Origin: Paenibacillus alkaliterrae
GTDB taxonomy: Bacteria > Bacillota > Bacilli > Paenibacillales > Paenibacillaceae
Reading direction: 5' to 3'
DNA length: 64,000 bases
Assembly: GCF_021532375.1 (NCBI RefSeq)
Contig: NZ_JAKGAP010000006.1
Coordinates: forward strand, 49,308 to 113,307
In this document: one piece after another, positions 61,004 to 64,000 of the stretch
How positions within the stretch are numbered: position 1 is the first letter of the stretch
How the letters are laid out: each line of letters opens with the position of its first letter
Translations under genes and position numbers: made by a program
Notes under the pieces: model-generated
Told to the model about the DNA's origin: nothing
The model's input: the letters and a program-made list of their open reading frames with translations, nothing else
Databases searched by the model: none

Positions 61004-61733
61004 TAAACCGTTATACAAGGTTGTATTAATCGAAGACGACCCTATGGTTCAAGAGGTTAACAGACTGTTCGTAGAGCAGGTGCAAGGCTTCCAGGTCGTC
61101 GGTATCGCAGGTAACGGAAATGACGGTCTGCAGCTGGTCCGGGAGTTATCGCCGAACCTGGTTTTCCTTGATGTATTCATGCCTTCGCTCGGCGGCATCG
61201 AAACGCTGCAGCGGCTGCGGACCATGGCACTGCCAGTCGAGGTGGTCGCCGTCACTGCGGCCAAGGATGCGGAAACGATACGCACCATGCTTCGAAACGG
61301 CGCATTCGACTATATTATAAAGCCGTTTAAGCTGGAACGGGTTAAGCAAACGTTGGAGCGCTACCGCTTGCTGCATGAAGCTTGTACGGAAGCCCCGTCG
61401 GTGACGCAAGACGAATTGGACCGCTTGCTGCATAAAGCCAATTCAGGTGTCGAAGACGTCCCTGCAGAGTCCCGCGTTGCAGCGGCTGCCCCCTCGAACG
61501 TTCAGGATGATTTGCCCAAAGGCTTGAACGCCGCCACGCTAAAGCAGGTGCTGCATGTCATGCAGCTGCATGACGGCGGATTATCGGCGGAGGAGGCCGC
61601 CGACGGCGTCGGGATTGCGCGCGTGACCGCCCGGCGTTACCTGGATTATCTCGAGAAGACGGGCCGCGTCAAGCTTAAAATCATTTACGGAGGTGTCGGC
61701 CGGCCCGTTAACCGATATGTGTTAAAGCCATGA
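60990..61733 (+). CDS. dctR: DctR-like response regulator
   Basis: CitB-family response regulator of 247 residues. Receiver domain with acidic pair in LIEDDPMV, phospho-acceptor Asp in PNLVFLDVFMP and Lys in YIIKPFK. The C-terminal DNA-binding domain is a helix-turn-helix (LSAEEAADGVGIARVTARRYLDYLEKTGRV). Expected to activate dctA, and possibly the malic enzyme gene that follows. Confidence 0.94.
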   Translation: MKANDKPLYKVVLIEDDPMVQEVNRLFVEQVQGFQVVGIAGNGNDGLQLVRELSPNLVFLDVFMPSLGGIETLQRLRTMALPVEVVAVTAAKDAETIRTMLRNGAFDYIIKPFKLERVKQTLERYRLLHEACTEAPSVTQDELDRLLHKANSGVEDVPAESRVAAAAPSNVQDDLPKGLNAATLKQVLHVMQLHDGGLSAEEAADGVGIARVTARRYLDYLEKTGRVKLKIIYGGVGRPVNRYVLKP

Positions 61734-61771
61734 CCAAAACGTTCATAAATAACAATATGTCCAAAAGCTTC

Positions 61772-61837
61772 CCACACTCCTATGAAAACGGTAACATGAA
61801 AGGCATCAGTTACAGATACCGTATAACGGGAGTGTGG
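61772..61837 (+). ncRNA. Hairpin sequestering the malic enzyme ribosome binding site
   Basis: CCACACTCC (61772-61780) is the exact complement of GGAGTGTGG (61829-61837), which contains the ribosome binding site. Inside it ACGGTA (61788-61793) pairs with TACCGT (61817-61822) around a 23-nt loop. This could control translation, or the repeats could be a DNA operator. Confidence 0.55.
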
Positions 61838-61842
61838 TCAAC

Positions 61843-63261
61843 ATGGCAATGCCGGCAGCTGCAAGCACCAACATCGTGCTTCGCTTGGAAATGGATAAGG
61901 ACAGCACGACGTTCGGACGAATCGCCACCGCGATCGGCGCAGCAGGCGGAGATATTGTAGCCGTCGACGTGAGCGGAACGGGCAAGACGACAACGATTCG
62001 TGACCTGACTGTCAATATTTCTGAAACAAATCGCAAAGAGTTAATTGTAAGCGCATTAAATAAATTGCCTGGCGTGCATGTGCTTCAGGTGTCCGATCAG
62101 ACGTTTCTCATGCATTTGGGCGGAAAAATAGAAGTGACGCCAAAGATGACAATCAAGACGCGGGACGATCTTTCACGCGTATATACGCCTGGCGTAGCGA
62201 ACGTTAGCATGGCCATCCATGAAGTGCCCAGCCGTGCGCATACCTTGACGATTAAGCGGAATACAATTGCCGTTGTATCGGACGGAACGGCGGTGCTCGG
62301 GCTCGGTAATATCGGCCCGCTCGCGGCAATGCCGGTCATGGAAGGAAAAGCGATGCTGTTCAAGCAATTGGCAGGCGTCGATGCCTTCCCAATATGCCTC
62401 GATACGCAGGACACAGAAGAAATTATCGCTACGATCAAACGGATCGCACCAGCCTTCGGCGGAATTAATTTAGAGGACATCTCCTCCCCGCGCTGTTTTG
62501 AAATCGAACGGCGGCTGATCGAGGAGCTCGACATTCCGGTTTTCCACGACGATCAGCATGGAACAGCCGTTGTTCTGCTGGCAGGCATCTTAAATGCGGT
62601 GAAGCTGGCGGGAAAAAGGCTCCAGGACTGCAAAGTCGTGCTTAACGGCGTCGGAGCAGCCGGAATCGCCTGCACCAAAATTTTGCTGGCCGCAGGGGTC
62701 GTCAACATCATTGGTGTTGATCGCGCCGGTGCGCTTGTGAACGGCCGAGACTATGAGCACGAAGCGTGGAATTGGTATGCAGGCAACACGAACCCGGAAC
62801 GCGAACAGGGAGGATTAGCCGACGTGATTGCGGGAGCCGATATCTTCATCGGCGTGTCAGCGCCCGGCGTCCTGAAGGCAGACGATATCCGCAGGATGGC
62901 CAAGGATCCGATCGTCTTTGCTATGGCTAACCCGACACCGGAGATTGCGCCCGAGGAGGCCGAAGGGCTTGTGCGCGTGATGGCGACCGGACGGTCGGAC
63001 TATCCGAATCAAATCAACAACGTGCTTTGCTTCCCGGGATTGTTCCGGGGCGTGCTGGATTGCCGCGCCTCCCGCGTCACTGAGGAGATGAAGCTGGCGG
63101 CCGCTCATGCCATCGCCTCGGTCGTTACGGAGGAAGAGCTGAATGAATATTATATTATTCCAAGCGTATTCAATCCGCATGTCGCCGAGAAAGTGAAGGA
63201 AGCAGTCATCCAGGCCGCTTATGCTTCCGGCGTCGCCCGAAGACGGGAACGGGGATTGTAA
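61843..63261 (+). CDS. NAD(P)-dependent malic enzyme with ACT-like domain
   Basis: Oxidative decarboxylation of malate to pyruvate. A 472-residue protein: N-terminal ACT-like domain (residues ~9-85; VLRLEMDKDSTTFGRIATAIG), then the malic enzyme core with YTPGVANVSMAI, VVSDGTAVLGLGNIGPLAAMPVMEGKAMLF, metal ligands in EDISSP and FHDDQHGT, and the dinucleotide fold VVLNGVGAAGIACTKILL. It follows dctR, so malate taken up by DctA is fed directly to pyruvate. ATG at 61843 is used; GTG at 61834 is in frame but overlaps the ribosome binding site. Confidence 0.94.
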   Translation: MAMPAAASTNIVLRLEMDKDSTTFGRIATAIGAAGGDIVAVDVSGTGKTTTIRDLTVNISETNRKELIVSALNKLPGVHVLQVSDQTFLMHLGGKIEVTPKMTIKTRDDLSRVYTPGVANVSMAIHEVPSRAHTLTIKRNTIAVVSDGTAVLGLGNIGPLAAMPVMEGKAMLFKQLAGVDAFPICLDTQDTEEIIATIKRIAPAFGGINLEDISSPRCFEIERRLIEELDIPVFHDDQHGTAVVLLAGILNAVKLAGKRLQDCKVVLNGVGAAGIACTKILLAAGVVNIIGVDRAGALVNGRDYEHEAWNWYAGNTNPEREQGGLADVIAGADIFIGVSAPGVLKADDIRRMAKDPIVFAMANPTPEIAPEEAEGLVRVMATGRSDYPNQINNVLCFPGLFRGVLDCRASRVTEEMKLAAAHAIASVVTEEELNEYYIIPSVFNPHVAEKVKEAVIQAAYASGVARRRERGL

Positions 63262-63267
63262 TCGAAG

Positions 63268-63308
63268 AGGCTGTCCCAAGGGTCGTAGACCGGGGACAGC
63301 TTTTTTTT
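63268..63308 (+). terminator. Intrinsic terminator of the malic enzyme gene
   Basis: GCTGTCCC (63270-63277) pairs with GGGACAGC (63293-63300), followed by eight T. Confidence 0.9.
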
Positions 63309-64000
63309 CTGCAATAACACAGGATCGGTCTCGTCCGGCATAAATAATGCGCTCTCACCAATACTGTATAAACAGGATTTTTATACTTTAAAATGCTATG
63401 CGTTCTTGCCATATTCAGATGCCCGGTCGCCATGGCTGGCCTAATGAGCTTTAATAATAACGGAGATGGCTATGTCTTGCTACAAGCCAAAACAGGATTT
63501 CATCTGGACACATTTCCAGCAGTTGATCCAAGGAAAACATACTTTCATGACTTATGCAGTTCATGAGATTAATCGGTAAATGTGAGAAACTATGCTTGAA
63601 TAAACCGGACGCTAAGCTCGGAGTAATACATAAGCGAGAAGTTACTGTATAAATCCATCATAGCTCGCAAAACAGCCCCTATAAAATGGGTCGAACTGCG
63701 TAAGTTATGATACTTTCTTATCGAATACTATACATTGGGAGTCCAACCTTTCTCTGTGTAAAGTAGGGGTACTAAGCGGTTTATCGGATCAGCCCCGGAA
63801 AACCCGTCGAATACGAAAAGCTCGCGTTCCTTCATATATCTTTGTCTCCATACTCATCATTTCTTCCCGCCCATTACTGGCATTGGTTTAATTGTATTTC
63901 TAATCCAATGTCAACAGGTTAAGCAATGGACAACCAAAATCTAACGTCGTAACATAATTGACACAACATATCGAATAGTGCACTTGACAAGTCAAATCGG
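63309..64000. other. Gene-poor stretch at the window end
   Basis: About 690 bases, AT-richer than the neighbours, with stop codons in every frame. Apart from the pckA-like remnant below I see no intact gene. A 35-codon ORF at 63472-63579 (plus) has GGAG upstream but resembles nothing I know. Confidence 0.6.
63728..63853 (-). pseudogene. pckA: Phosphoenolpyruvate carboxykinase-like remnant
   Basis: The minus-strand frame contains YMKERELFVFDGFSGADPINRL, which resembles [23 protein letters not shown] of B. subtilis PckA. Upstream is an in-frame TGA, and downstream the similarity stops and the frame ends within 15 residues. Neither the start region nor the ATP-binding core is present, so only a fragment remains. 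PckA would use oxaloacetate from malate, which fits the locus. Confidence 0.5.

Noticed and set aside
63472..63579. 35-codon plus-strand ORF with an upstream GGAG
   Set aside because: No recognised similarity, lies in a decaying stretch, and such short frames occur by chance.

Overview
The window looks like chromosome from a Paenibacillus-type member of the Bacillales. The evidence is purine-rich ribosome binding sites with many TTG and GTG starts, YesM/YesN-type sugar two-component regulation, an S-layer-homology protein with an Asp-rich linker, ecsAB, dctBSR/dctA, and an exopolysaccharide locus laid out like Bacillus subtilis epsA-N with sinR and sinI homologues. No rRNA, tRNA, CRISPR array or intact insertion sequence was seen.

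Layout. 1-6.2 kb: HAD hydrolase, phosphatidylserine decarboxylase, AraC regulator, aminotransferase and the EcsAB ABC transporter. 6.4-14 kb: a carbohydrate uptake island (histidine kinase, accessory binding lipoprotein, response regulator, second binding lipoprotein, two permeases) with a CcpA-like cre. 14-25 kb: SLH protein behind a structured leader, DEAD-box helicase, SDR, CheX, Zn-dependent phospholipase C family protein, an orphan collagen-like/beta-helix tail-spike protein, an HRDC protein, two small proteins and a metallophosphoesterase. 25-31 kb: a lasso peptide cluster C-A-K-B1-B2-D. Its 53-residue precursor gene (28782-28943, minus) ends in Ser and sits next to an HPr-kinase-like tailoring kinase. 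31.2-31.8 kb: a convergent sinR/sinI pair. 32-43 kb: a second minus-strand polysaccharide operon headed by a lasso-type nucleotidyltransferase. 43-56 kb: the eps operon (wzz, kinase, dehydratase, galU, glycosyltransferases, polymerase, initiating transferase, aminotransferase). 56.2 kb: a second SinR-like regulator. 57-63.3 kb: C4-dicarboxylate sensing and uptake plus malic enzyme. The last 700 bases hold a phosphoenolpyruvate carboxykinase-like remnant and no intact recognisable gene.

Main result. A 16-bp palindrome GTTC-N8-GAAC occurs at four minus-strand promoters: the lasso operon, the nucleotidyltransferase-led glycosyltransferase operon, the eps operon and the second sinR-like gene. It sits either 8-9 nt downstream of the -10 box or exactly filling the 17-nt spacer between -35 and -10. 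It resembles SinR half sites (GTTCT). The sinI-like gene, too short to be obvious, has Spo0A-box-like sequences at its promoter. I infer a circuit in which Spo0A activates sinI, SinI antagonises SinR, and SinR controls both biofilm polysaccharide and a predicted phosphorylated, possibly glycosylated, lasso peptide. An EAR-like antitermination RNA appears to lie between epsB and epsC, and an intrinsic terminator lies further down the same operon. All functional statements come from reading the sequence; no database search was run.
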